From contig NZ_JAPEOS010000002.1 in NCBI RefSeq assembly GCF_026340975.1, forward strand, positions 2,229,001-2,293,000: DNA of 64,000 nt, given 5' to 3'. Source of the stretch: Streptomyces sp. NBC_01214 (lineage in GTDB: Bacteria > Actinomycetota > Actinomycetes > Streptomycetales > Streptomycetaceae). A model generated the notes under the pieces. The model ran no database searches. It worked only from the letters and a program-made list of their open reading frames with translations, and was not told the origin of the DNA. Positions 34,751-42,992 of this stretch are shown one piece after another. The number at the start of each line of letters is the position of its first letter. The stretch's first letter is position 1. The translations under genes and the position numbers were made by a program.

Positions 34751-36343
34751 TCAGTCGAGGTAGTCGCGCAGCACCTGCGAACGCGACGGGTGGCGCAGCT
34801 TCGACATGGTCTTGGACTCGATCTGGCGGATGCGCTCACGGGTGACCCCGTACACGCGGCCGATCTCGTCCAGGGTCTTCGGCTGGCCGTCGTTGAGGCC
34901 GTAACGCATGGAGACCACGCCCGCCTCGCGCTCCGAGAGCGTGCCCAGGATGGACTGGAGCTGCTCCTGGAGGAAGGTGAAGGAAACCGCGTCCGCCGGG
35001 ACGACCGCCTCGGAGTCCTCGATGAGGTCACCGAACTCGCTGTCGCCCTCCTCACCCAGGGGGGTGTGCAGGGAGATCGGCTCACGGCCGTACTTCTGGA
35101 CCTCGATGACCTTCTCGGGGGTCATGTCGAGTTCCTTGCCCAGCTCCTCCGGGGTGGGCTCGCGGCCCAGGTCCTGGAGCATCTGGCGCTGCACGCGGGC
35201 GAGCTTGTTGATGATCTCGACCATGTGCACGGGGATGCGGATCGTGCGCGACTGGTCGGCCATGGCACGCGTGATCGCCTGGCGGATCCACCAGGTCGCG
35301 TACGTGGAGAACTTGAAGCCCTTGGTGTAGTCGAACTTCTCCACGGCGCGGATCAGGCCGACGTTGCCCTCCTGGATCAGGTCCAGGAAGAGCATGCCGC
35401 GGCCCGTGTAGCGCTTGGCGAGGGAGACCACGAGACGGAGGTTGGCCTCCAGCAGGTGGTTCTTCGCGCGGCGGCCGTCCTCGACCAGGATCTCCAGCTC
35501 GCGCTTGAAGGCGGGCTTGTGGTCCTCCTCCTCTTCGAGCTTGTACTCGGAGAAGAGACCCGCCTCGATGCGCTTGGCGAGCTCCACCTCCTGCTCGGCG
35601 TTGAGGAGCGGCACCTTGCCGATGAGCTTGAGGTAGTCCTTGACGGGGTCGGCGGTGGCGCCGGCCACCATGACCGTCTGCGCCGGGGCGTCGTCCTCGT
35701 CGTCGTCGGACAGGACGAAGCCCTGGGTGCCGCCGGCCTTGGGAGCCTCGTCCTCGGCCTCGTCGACCAGGTCCTCGGCAGCCCAGTCCTCGCCCTCGAC
35801 GACGGGGGTCTCGCCCTCGTCGGCGTCCTTGGCGCTGGTCTTCTTCGCCGCGGTCTTCTTCACGGCGGTCTTCTTCACGGCGGTCTTCTTGACCGTGCGC
35901 TTCTTCGGCTCGACGGCGGCCTCGGCCGACGCCTCGTCCCCGATGGCAGCGGCCGACGAAGCGGATATCGCCGTGGCGGTGGTGGCAGCCGTGGCCGCGG
36001 TGGTGACCGCGGTCTTGCGCGCGCCGATGGGGCGCGGCGCGGCGGCGGCCTTCTTCGCCACGGTGCGGGCCGGGGCGGCGGCAGCCTTGCGGGGCTTCTT
36101 GGCGGCGGCCTTGGTGGCGGGGGCCGCGCTGACGTGAAGGGCGACACCCTCCTCGTCCAGGACCTGGTTCAGGCTGCGCAGGACCCGCTTCCACTGGTCC
36201 ACCGGGATGCGGCCGGCCTCGAAGGCCTGGCGCACGTCGTCACCGTTGATGTGACCCTGCTCGCGGCCGCGCTCGACGAGCGCGACAAGGGCCTCGGATT
36301 CGGCGATCTCCGGAGGGAACGTACGGGACGGGCTGAGCGACAC
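34751..36343 (-). CDS. hrdB: HrdB-type principal sigma factor (sigma70, group 1)
   Basis: This 530-residue sigma factor starts at GTG 36343 after GAGAGG. The N-terminus (PPEIAESEALVALVERGREQGHINGDDVRQAF) is region 1.1. It is followed by a long Ala/Lys-rich, acidic linker typical of actinobacterial HrdB (repeated KKTAVKKTAV). Region 1.2 (DPVKDYLKLIGKVPLLNAEQEVELAKR), region 2 (LRLVVSLAKRYTGRGMLFLDLIQEGNVGLIRAVEKFDY...FSTYATWWIRQAITRAM), region 3 and region 4 (TLDEIGRVYGVTRERIRQIESK...LRDYLD) are intact, so it recognises standard -10/-35 promoters. The linker and region 1.2-2 insert differ from the S. coelicolor HrdB I recall, and the neighbours differ, so an HrdB-like second copy is possible. 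Confidence 0.9.
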   Translation of the reverse strand: MSLSPSRTFPPEIAESEALVALVERGREQGHINGDDVRQAFEAGRIPVDQWKRVLRSLNQVLDEEGVALHVSAAPATKAAAKKPRKAAAAPARTVAKKAAAAPRPIGARKTAVTTAATAATTATAISASSAAAIGDEASAEAAVEPKKRTVKKTAVKKTAVKKTAAKKTSAKDADEGETPVVEGEDWAAEDLVDEAEDEAPKAGGTQGFVLSDDDEDDAPAQTVMVAGATADPVKDYLKLIGKVPLLNAEQEVELAKRIEAGLFSEYKLEEEEDHKPAFKRELEILVEDGRRAKNHLLEANLRLVVSLAKRYTGRGMLFLDLIQEGNVGLIRAVEKFDYTKGFKFSTYATWWIRQAITRAMADQSRTIRIPVHMVEIINKLARVQRQMLQDLGREPTPEELGKELDMTPEKVIEVQKYGREPISLHTPLGEEGDSEFGDLIEDSEAVVPADAVSFTFLQEQLQSILGTLSEREAGVVSMRYGLNDGQPKTLDEIGRVYGVTRERIRQIESKTMSKLRHPSRSQVLRDYLD

Positions 36344-36558
36344 AAGGAGCCTCTCGTTGCGAACAGATAAATGGTGGGCGGGACATCATCGCGCGAACTC
36401 GGGAAACAGACCCGAGGGGGGTCTGTATTCCGGGCCGCGCGAGGACACCTGTCGGTTCATCGCATGCCCGAGTAGATTCGTTACGCGCTGAATTGAGTGA
36501 CCTGCGCCACGCTGTGGCCGCGCAACCCGATCCGGCATAGATCCGTCCGCCCTTCAGA

Positions 36559-37320
36559 TCAGCCCGTTTTACGGGCTTCGATGAGGAAGCGGGCGGTGTG
36601 AGCGACGAACGGACCTTCACGTTCGATCTGTTCGTGGAGCTCGCGCAACCGGTCCCGGTACTGCCCGACCGTGAAGCCGGGCACCATCCAGATCACCTTC
36701 CGTAGGAAGTAGATCACGGCTCCGATGTCGTGGAACTCTGTGCGCAGTCGCTCGGAGCGCAGATCGAGGACTTCGAGTCCGGCCGCGGTGGCGTCGGCGA
36801 CCGCGTCGTCGGGGTGCCGGCCGCGCCGGACCTCTTCCGGCTGCGGCCCGAGGAAGTACTCGACGAGCTCGAAGACGCTCGACGGGCCGACCTGCTGCGA
36901 GAGGTAGCTGCCGCCCGGCGTGAGCACCCGCGCGATCTCCTCCCACCAGATCGACACCGGGTGCCGGCTGGTCACCAGCTCGAAGGCGGCGTCGCCGAAG
37001 GGCAGCGGCGGCTCGTCGGCGTCGGCGACCACCACCGCGCCCAGCGGGTGGAGCAGCCGCGTCGCCTTCTCGATGTTGGGCGGCCAGGACTCGGTGGCCG
37101 CCGTCAGCGGCGGCAGCGGAGCGCACCCGGCCAGGACCTCCCCGCCGCCGGTCTGGATGTCCAGTGCGGACCGGACCCGGGCCAGGCGCTCGCTCATCAG
37201 TTTCTGGTAGCCCCAGGAAGGGCGCTGCTCGGTGGCCCGGCCGTCGAGCCAGGAGAAGTCCCAGCCGTCCACGGAGACGGACTCGGCCTCGGCGACAAGG
37301 TGGTCGAAAGTACGCGTCAT
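36559..37320 (-). CDS. SAM-dependent methyltransferase-like protein
   Basis: This 253-residue protein starts at ATG 37320 (MTRTFDHLVAEAESVSVDGWDFSWLDGR). The class I fold is present but motif I is weakened: ALDIQTGGGEVLAG replaces DxGxGxG. It is followed by VVVADADEPPLPFGDAAFELVTSRHPVSIWWEEIARVLTPGGSYLSQQVG, a normal post-II/motif III segment, and a hydrophobic C-terminus. This matches a family of actinobacterial proteins annotated as methyltransferases; the substrate is unknown. It diverges from the folD riboswitch region. Confidence 0.85.
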   Translation of the reverse strand: MTRTFDHLVAEAESVSVDGWDFSWLDGRATEQRPSWGYQKLMSERLARVRSALDIQTGGGEVLAGCAPLPPLTAATESWPPNIEKATRLLHPLGAVVVADADEPPLPFGDAAFELVTSRHPVSIWWEEIARVLTPGGSYLSQQVGPSSVFELVEYFLGPQPEEVRRGRHPDDAVADATAAGLEVLDLRSERLRTEFHDIGAVIYFLRKVIWMVPGFTVGQYRDRLRELHEQIEREGPFVAHTARFLIEARKTG

Positions 37321-37385
37321 GCCTTGATCGTCCCAGGTCGGACGCCCGACAACCACCGGATATGTCGACTACAGTGGTCGGCGGG

Positions 37386-37476
37386 CCGTGACTGGCGTTC
37401 GGGTGGATCACCACCGGGGAGCGGCCCGGCGTACCTGTGGACCTCCGGTACGTCGACTGCCGCGCGCCTGGGCGAA
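37386..37476 (+). ncRNA. ZTP (pfl) riboswitch upstream of folD
   Basis: The leader carries the hallmark blocks of the pfl/ZTP aptamer: CCGTGACTGGCG, then GGTGGATCACCACCGGGGAGCG (conserved CCACCGGGGAGC), and the distal pseudoknot strand CCGCGCGCCTGGGC. It ends 31 nt before the GTG of folD, close to the ribosome-binding site (CAGGAGACCCC). ZTP/ZMP accumulates when 10-formyl-tetrahydrofolate is short, and this switch normally turns on folate one-carbon genes such as folD. Control is probably translational here, as the expression platform overlaps the RBS region. Confidence 0.87.
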
Positions 37477-37507
37477 CCGCGATCCGCAGCGACGTTCAGG
37501 AGACCCC

Positions 37508-38410
37508 GTGACGACTGCCCAGACTGCCACTGCCGCCGCCCCTGCCGCCGGCTCCGCCCAGCTGATGGACGGCACGGCCCTCGCCCGCCGCATCTCGGAG
37601 CAGACCGCCGCCTACGCGGCGAAGATCACCGAGCGCACCGGCACCGCCCCCTGCCTCGCGACCGTGCTGGTCGGCGAGGACCCGGCCTCCGTGACTTACG
37701 TCCGCATGAAGCAGAACCGCTGCGCCAAGGCGGGGATCACCTCCCGCCACGTCGAGCTGCCGGCCGAGACCACCACCGAAGAGCTGGTGGCCACCCTCAC
37801 CGCGCTCTCCGCGGACCCGCAGATCAGCGGCATCCTGCTGCAGCACCCCGTCCCGCACCACATCGACGAGCGCGCCGCCTTCGAGGCCATCGCCCCGGGC
37901 AAGGACGTCGACGGGGTCACCATGCACTCCTTCGCCGCCATGGGCTTCGGGCTGCCGGGCTTCGTCTCCTGCACCCCCGGCGGCATCATGCGGCTGCTCG
38001 CCGCCTACGACGTCGACCTGACCGGCAAGCACGCCGTCGTCGTCGGCCGCAGCGCGATCCTCGGCAAGCCGGCCGGGATGCTGCTGCTGGAGCAGAACGC
38101 CACCGTCACCTACTGCCACTCGCGCACCCAGGACCTGCCCTCGATCGTGCGCCAGGCGGACGTGCTGGTCGCCGCCGTCGGCAAGGCCGAGTTCATCCGG
38201 GGCGAGGACATCAAGCCGGGCGCGGTGGTCCTGGACGCCGGGTACAACGAGGGCAACGTCGGCGACGTGCACTTCGAGTCGGCGGCCGCCCGTGCCTCAC
38301 TGATCACGCCGGTGCCGGGCGGGGTCGGCCCGATGACCATTGCCGTACTGCTGGAGCAGACCGTGCAGGCGGCCGCCGCGCAGGCCGGACTGGACCTCGC
38401 GGAGCTCTGA
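37508..38410 (+). CDS. folD: Bifunctional methylenetetrahydrofolate dehydrogenase/cyclohydrolase
   Basis: This 300-residue enzyme, full length for the family, interconverts 5,10-methylene- and 10-formyl-tetrahydrofolate with NADP. Visible motifs: YxxxK catalytic lysine (SVTYVRMK), KDVDG, the Rossmann motif VVVGRSAILGKPAGMLLL, TVTYCHSRT and ITPVPGGVGPMT. Some normally constant positions differ: QHPVPHHID for QLPLPxHID, and VTMHSFAAMGFGLPGFVSCTPGGI in the dinucleotide/folate region. It may therefore be a divergent paralogue. An Ala/Thr-rich N-terminal extension precedes the core. GTG 37508 has a CAGGAG site and the gene lies under the ZTP riboswitch. Confidence 0.93.
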   Translation: MTTAQTATAAAPAAGSAQLMDGTALARRISEQTAAYAAKITERTGTAPCLATVLVGEDPASVTYVRMKQNRCAKAGITSRHVELPAETTTEELVATLTALSADPQISGILLQHPVPHHIDERAAFEAIAPGKDVDGVTMHSFAAMGFGLPGFVSCTPGGIMRLLAAYDVDLTGKHAVVVGRSAILGKPAGMLLLEQNATVTYCHSRTQDLPSIVRQADVLVAAVGKAEFIRGEDIKPGAVVLDAGYNEGNVGDVHFESAAARASLITPVPGGVGPMTIAVLLEQTVQAAAAQAGLDLAEL

Positions 38411-38564
38411 TCCCGCCACGCGGCTCCTGCGTACGACGTACGTACGCACGCACGCGCTCACGCCCGCACGCCCCGGCCCCCCGGTCCCCCGGTCCCCCGG
38501 TCCGGGGCGTCGTGCTTTCCCCGGAGCCGGTGGGCCGGTCCGCACGCACGGGGCTCCGTGCGCC

Positions 38565-39773
38565 TCAGACGCCGACCGGGTCGGGATCTGGGCCCGGCGC
38601 CGCGGCAGTGGCAGCGTCACGGGCCGCGGCGACGATGTCGGACGTACGGAACGCGTGGGCGAGGGCGGTCAGGGGCTGGCGGCCCAGGCGGTAGGGCTGC
38701 GGGACCGCGGCCGGCCCCGGCGCGGCTCCGTGCGCGGCGGCGGCCTTGCGCTGGCAGGCGGCCGCCAGGACGGCCGCGTCCGCGACCGTGGCGGCCCGCG
38801 CCTCGCTCATGCCCCGGGCCCGGGCCTCCTCGTACGCGACGCCGTGCACCCGGGGGTCGCACCAGCCGGCCAGCGCCAGGATGCCGTCGTCGATGACCGA
38901 CTCGCGGTGGATGAGCCGGATCCCCACCGGGGACCACCAGGCCAGCGGGACGGTCCGCCCCTGGGTCGCGGCGAATCCGCGCAGGGCCTTCCAGAGCGGG
39001 CGCAGCCGCCGGTACTGGCCGTAGGCCAGCCACGTCGCCGACCCGCCGACCAGCGGCACGACGAAACCGGCACCGAGCAGCAGCCCGGCGGCCCCGGCCA
39101 GTGGCGGCGCCACGTCGGTGGACAGGAACACCAGGTCGTGGCCGGTCCAGCGGGCCACGACCGAGGCCCACTTGGCGGCCAGGTAGGCCAGGTCCATCAG
39201 CCCGGCGACCACGATCAGGGCCAGCCCCGTGCGCAGCGGGCGCAGTGCGCGGTCCGCGCGGGCCAGCCACTTGCCGCACAGCCAGGTCAGCGCCGAGGTG
39301 CCCAGGGTGTGCGCCACGAGGAAGCAGACGATCATCTCGCGGATCCAGGGCGTCGTCGCGTAGTACGTGTCCAGGTCCCGGAGCCGTTCGACCGGTGCGT
39401 CGCCGATCACGAACAGGACGACGATCGCCGCGGTCGCCGTGCCGAACAGGGCCGTGGTCAGCCGCGTGGCCCGGCGCACGGTCGCCGGAGGCCCGCCGCG
39501 CCACTGCAGGACCAGGACGACGCACAGCCCGGAGAACACCGTGCACAGGCCGAACACCAGGGGCGCGGAGAAGTTGACCACGCCGGTGTGGCGGTTGACC
39601 GAGGCGATGGTCGACGGTGTTGCCAGGAAGTTGATGGGTGCCCCGACGGTGAGCAGCGCGCACGCGGTCCGGTTCAGCGGCCGGTCCCAGTCCCGGCGCA
39701 GCGTCGGGATCTTGATCAGCAGCGCCAGGACCATCAGGGACGTGGGGAGGAGCGGCAGGATCCTGCCGCTCAT
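38565..39773 (-). CDS. MAB_1171c family putative transporter
   Basis: This 402-residue protein starts at ATG 39773, overlapping the FAD monooxygenase stop. It has about seven predicted membrane helices in its N-terminal 260 residues (LLPTSLMVLALLIKIPTL; LFGTATAAIVVLFVIGD; GLMDLAYLAAKWASVVARW), followed by a cytosolic domain: LRPLWKALRGFAATQGRTVPLAWW, LIHRESVIDDGILAL, then an Ala-rich tail. This is the MAB_1171c/DUF6545 layout found next to ImmA/IrrE and XRE genes in actinobacteria. 'Transporter' is only a naming convention; function is unknown. Confidence 0.85.
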   Translation of the reverse strand: MSGRILPLLPTSLMVLALLIKIPTLRRDWDRPLNRTACALLTVGAPINFLATPSTIASVNRHTGVVNFSAPLVFGLCTVFSGLCVVLVLQWRGGPPATVRRATRLTTALFGTATAAIVVLFVIGDAPVERLRDLDTYYATTPWIREMIVCFLVAHTLGTSALTWLCGKWLARADRALRPLRTGLALIVVAGLMDLAYLAAKWASVVARWTGHDLVFLSTDVAPPLAGAAGLLLGAGFVVPLVGGSATWLAYGQYRRLRPLWKALRGFAATQGRTVPLAWWSPVGIRLIHRESVIDDGILALAGWCDPRVHGVAYEEARARGMSEARAATVADAAVLAAACQRKAAAAHGAAPGPAAVPQPYRLGRQPLTALAHAFRTSDIVAAARDAATAAAPGPDPDPVGV

Positions 39774-41296
39774 CGGGCCTGTCCGACGGCGTCGGCGGGC
39801 CCGACCGGGTCCGCGGACGGGCCGGTGCCGGTGCCGGTGTCGGACGTCGTGCCGGTGACGGGGCCGGTGCCCGGGCCGGTGCCGGACGTCGTGCCGGGTG
39901 CCCGGTCGAGCCCGGCGACGGCCCGCTCGGCGGCGGTGAGCGGCGGCGCCTTCAGCGCGCCCCGGTCCGAGGCGCGCAGGACGTGCCAGACCACCGACGG
40001 GCGGATCCAGTGGGTGGGCGCGGTGCTCATGGTGAGGACCTTGAGCAGGGCGGCGGTGAGCGCCTCGTCGGTGGTGGCTCCCGTCATCAGCCGGTTGACG
40101 TACCGGTTGAGCAGGCCGGTGCCGGCGCGCGGCTTCATTCCGGTGGCCCCGGGATACAGGATGTCCTGCGACGTGGCGAGCTCCCAGGCGGTGCTGACCT
40201 GCGGGGCGATGGCGCGCTGCGCCTCGCGGCCGATGCCGGGGTGCTCCAGTCCCTTCGCCCGCAGCAGGGTGCGCACGGCCAGGATGCCCTGGGCCGCGAC
40301 GGACATGCCCTGTCCGTACAGCGGGTTGAAGGTGGCGACGGAATCGCCGACGGCGAAGAACCCGTCGGGCAGGTCGGCCTTCTCGAAGTAGATCCGGCGG
40401 TTGGCGGTGCCCTGGGTGACGGCGACGTCCGTCAGGGGTCTGCGGCCCTCCAGGAGCTCACCGACGATCGGGTCGCGGACGGCCCGGGCGAACGGGATGA
40501 ACGCGTCGGGGTCGCCGGTCGGCTGGCCGCCCCGGGTCCCGGAGAGGGTGGCCTGCCACTGGCCGTTCTCGATGGGCACGATCGTGGCCGTCCGGCCCGG
40601 GACCGGCACCCGCGGGTCGGACTGGACGTTGACGATGGGGAAGCCCATCGCGTGGGCTCCGGCCGGGGCTTCGAAGATCCTCGTCGCGTAGACGAGGCCC
40701 GAGTCGACCTCGGCCTGGCGGATCCCGGTGACGCCGAGCGCCTGGAGCCAGGTCCGGGCGCGCGAGCCGCGGCCGCTCGCGTCGATCACGAGGTCGGCGG
40801 TCAGGAGCCGGCCCGCTTCCTCAGGGGTGTCGACCAGTACGCCGGTGACCCGGGACGCCGTGCCCTCCAGGGCGCGGACCCGGCTCTGCTGGAGCGTGGA
40901 GACCCCCTTCAGCCCGGTCACCCGGGCGCGGACCACCGAGTCGAGGAGATCGCGGCTGCAGGAGATGTTGAACTGCTTCTCCTCGCAGCGCGGGATCCAT
41001 CCGTGGGCGGTCATGCTGACCAGGTCGGTGGGGAGGCTGCGGCGGATGGCCCCCGCCTTCGTCCAGTCGTCGGTGATGCCGGGCAGGATCTGCTCGATGG
41101 CACGGGCACCGCCCGACCACAGGAGATGGGTGTGCCGGGCCTGCGGGAGCCCACGGCGCGGGGCCGGACCCTCGGGCAGCGGGTCGGCGTCGATGACGGT
41201 GACCGTGGCGTGCTCGGCGAGGACGGCCGCCGCGAGGAGGCCGGCCAGACTGCCGCCTATGACGATCGCGTGGCGGGGCGGGGTGGACTGGTTCAT
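39770..41296 (-). CDS. FAD-dependent monooxygenase-like oxidoreductase
   Basis: This 508-residue protein starts at ATG 41296 (ATGA overlap with the ImmA gene). The dinucleotide motif VIGGSLAGLLAAAVLAEHATVTVIDAD lies near the N-terminus. DLVIDASGRGSRA and a GD motif (DGFFAVGDSVATFNPLYGQGMSVAAQG) complete the FAD site of the p-hydroxybenzoate hydroxylase class. Such enzymes hydroxylate or epoxidise organic compounds. The last 40 residues are Gly/Thr/Pro-rich low complexity (TGTGPVTGTTSD). It is the third gene of the XRE/ImmA/FAD/MAB_1171c operon. Confidence 0.88.
   Translation of the reverse strand: MNQSTPPRHAIVIGGSLAGLLAAAVLAEHATVTVIDADPLPEGPAPRRGLPQARHTHLLWSGGARAIEQILPGITDDWTKAGAIRRSLPTDLVSMTAHGWIPRCEEKQFNISCSRDLLDSVVRARVTGLKGVSTLQQSRVRALEGTASRVTGVLVDTPEEAGRLLTADLVIDASGRGSRARTWLQALGVTGIRQAEVDSGLVYATRIFEAPAGAHAMGFPIVNVQSDPRVPVPGRTATIVPIENGQWQATLSGTRGGQPTGDPDAFIPFARAVRDPIVGELLEGRRPLTDVAVTQGTANRRIYFEKADLPDGFFAVGDSVATFNPLYGQGMSVAAQGILAVRTLLRAKGLEHPGIGREAQRAIAPQVSTAWELATSQDILYPGATGMKPRAGTGLLNRYVNRLMTGATTDEALTAALLKVLTMSTAPTHWIRPSVVWHVLRASDRGALKAPPLTAAERAVAGLDRAPGTTSGTGPGTGPVTGTTSDTGTGTGPSADPVGPADAVGQAR
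39821..39905 (-). repeat. GC-rich repeats encoding the Gly/Thr tail of the monooxygenase
   Basis: Short GGTGCCGGT-type units and two copies of (T/C)CGGACGTCGTGCCGG about 40 bp apart encode the low-complexity C-terminus GTTSGTGPGTGPVTG... It looks like replication slippage. The frame is kept. Confidence 0.6.
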
Positions 41297-41946
41297 CGTG
41301 GCGTGCTCTCTGTCAGGGCCGTGCTGAGGGCATCGGCGTGAGGGATGCGGCGACCGGCGGCTGCGTCGCGGCGTGGCACGGGGCTTCCCCAACCGAGTGA
41401 GGACTTGATGCGCTCGATGTCTTCGGGGAGCTCCTGCTCCCGGGGCGACGGCAGGTAGGAGCGCAGGGCGTTGCCGAGGTGCAGGCCGAAGGTCTCGGCC
41501 CGGACCTCGTCCGGATCCCCCTGGTCGGCGCGGGCGGCGACCTGCCGGACCACTGCCTCCAGCCCGGACTCGGAGGCCAGTAGTTCGGCGAGGCGGCCGG
41601 GGTGTCCCGCCAGCCGGGCGGCCACCAGCATGCCCGGGCCGACGCTGTCGCTGGTCCCCTCGTCCAGGTGCCACAGTTCGTGGCACGCGATGACGAGCTG
41701 GTGTTCGGGCCGGGTGTGCTGCTCGACGACGATCAGGTCGACGTCGTCCAGCTCCAGCCACAGCCCGCTCGCGGTGTCGGGCGGGAAGGAGGTGAAATGA
41801 ACATCGACCTTCCGCTCTCCGCCGCGCCGCCCGGCGTAGGCGGTGCACAGCGCCCCGATGATCTCCCCGGCATCGGCCGGCGGCGTCAGGCGTGCGCCCT
41901 CCAGCAGATCGGAGGCCAGCTTGCGCATGGCCCGGGTGGTCCTCAT
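41293..41946 (-). CDS. ImmA/IrrE family metallo-endopeptidase
   Basis: This 217-residue protein starts at ATG 41946, overlapping the XRE gene stop (ATGA). The zinc motif HELWH (His89-His93 in VIACHELWHLDEG) is embedded in the ImmA/IrrE context: VEQHTRPEHQLVIACHELWH. Members cleave an XRE-family repressor partner to induce a neighbouring operon, as in ICEBs1 ImmA/ImmR and Deinococcus IrrE/DdrO. The co-transcribed XRE gene is the obvious candidate partner (inference). Confidence 0.88.
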   Translation of the reverse strand: MRTTRAMRKLASDLLEGARLTPPADAGEIIGALCTAYAGRRGGERKVDVHFTSFPPDTASGLWLELDDVDLIVVEQHTRPEHQLVIACHELWHLDEGTSDSVGPGMLVAARLAGHPGRLAELLASESGLEAVVRQVAARADQGDPDEVRAETFGLHLGNALRSYLPSPREQELPEDIERIKSSLGWGSPVPRRDAAAGRRIPHADALSTALTESTPR

Positions 41947-42992
41947 GGTGTTTCTCCCTCAGCGGCGGCGCCCTCGATGGGCGCCCCGCCCTTCGTGCCC
42001 GGAACCCGGAGCTGCCCCTCGCGCGCGAGGAGGTCGTCCAAGTGGTCGGCCAGTGACTTCCAGCCCTGGGGCGACAGCCGCCCGGCCCGCGTGACGATGC
42101 TGCGTACGTCGTGCGCCCGCAGCACCGCCAGCATCGGGTTCTGCCGGTCCCGCACGGCGGACTCCAACTCGCCCTCGATCAGGGCGAGGGCGCTGGAGAG
42201 CGCCTCGGTGTCGTCGGCCAGCAGGAAGCCGCCCTCGACGCCGTAGAAACGCTGGATCCCGGCGGCCGCGGCGAGGTTCGGCAGGCCCTCGCCCCGGGCG
42301 AGGCGGGTCAGCGACTGCCCCGACGCGTCGAAGGACTTGGCGATGGCCGCCAGCGAGTGGGGCTGGCCGTCCTCGCGTACGCGCGTGCGGCGCAGGTGCT
42401 CGAACCGTAGGTGCACCTGCTCTTTGAGGGGGAGTCGCGGCGGCCTCCCGTCCAGGGTGAGTCGGATGGCCTGCGGGGTCATCCCGGTGAGGTACGACAG
42501 GCGCTCCAGGTCGTCCCGTCCGTCGGGGACGGTGGGGACGGTGGTGGCGGACAGGGCGAGGGCCCGTTCCACCGCGCTCTTGCTGTCGGCCAGGAGGAAA
42601 CCGGCATGGACGCCGAAGAACCGCTGCACACCGGCCGCGTGACCCATCCGGGGCAGCCCGGTACCGGCGTTGAGCGGCCCGAGGGAGGCGCCGGGCGCGT
42701 CGAACTCGTCGGCGATGGCCGCCAGCGGCCACTCCCGGCCGTGCTTGTCGCGCCGGGTCGCGCGCAGCCGCATGAACCGCTGGTGCACCCGCCGCTCCAG
42801 CGGCGCCTCCACGGCGGTGCCCGCCACCACCTGGGGCACGCGGCCGGGTTCGACCCCGGAGAGATGACTCAGCCGATCCACCGCCAGCACCTCGGACGGA
42901 TCCTGCCCGTGCTCCTGCGCCAGGGCCCAGGTGCGACGCCAGATGGCGGCGAGATCGGGTCGGGCGGCGGCTCGCACCGGCGGATTCTCCAT
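41943..42992 (-). CDS. XRE-type regulator with tandem duplicated domain
   Basis: This 349-residue protein contains two related blocks of about 105 residues. Block 1 (about 43-148) reads RLSHLSGVEPGRV..LERRVHQRFMRLRATRRDKHGREWPLAAIADEFDA..GLPRMGHAAGVQRFFGVHAGFLLAD. Block 2 (about 165-270) reads RLSYLTGMTPQAI..LKEQVHLRFEHLRRTRVREDGQPHSLAAIAKSFDASGQSLTRLARGEGLPNLAAAAGIQRFYGVEGGFLLAD. Each has a helix-turn-helix-like core as in XRE proteins paired with ImmA. It is the first gene of the operon, so it probably autoregulates. Confidence 0.8.
   Translation of the reverse strand: MENPPVRAAARPDLAAIWRRTWALAQEHGQDPSEVLAVDRLSHLSGVEPGRVPQVVAGTAVEAPLERRVHQRFMRLRATRRDKHGREWPLAAIADEFDAPGASLGPLNAGTGLPRMGHAAGVQRFFGVHAGFLLADSKSAVERALALSATTVPTVPDGRDDLERLSYLTGMTPQAIRLTLDGRPPRLPLKEQVHLRFEHLRRTRVREDGQPHSLAAIAKSFDASGQSLTRLARGEGLPNLAAAAGIQRFYGVEGGFLLADDTEALSSALALIEGELESAVRDRQNPMLAVLRAHDVRSIVTRAGRLSPQGWKSLADHLDDLLAREGQLRVPGTKGGAPIEGAAAEGETP

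Noticed and set aside
31703..36370. A single 1555-residue plus-strand ORF covering moxR, VWA and antisense sigma
   Set aside because: The part over moxR is out of the moxR frame and Arg/Pro-rich, and the part after 34700 is antisense to a clear sigma gene. Only the VWA segment is real. The open frame itself is reported as a stop-displacement finding.
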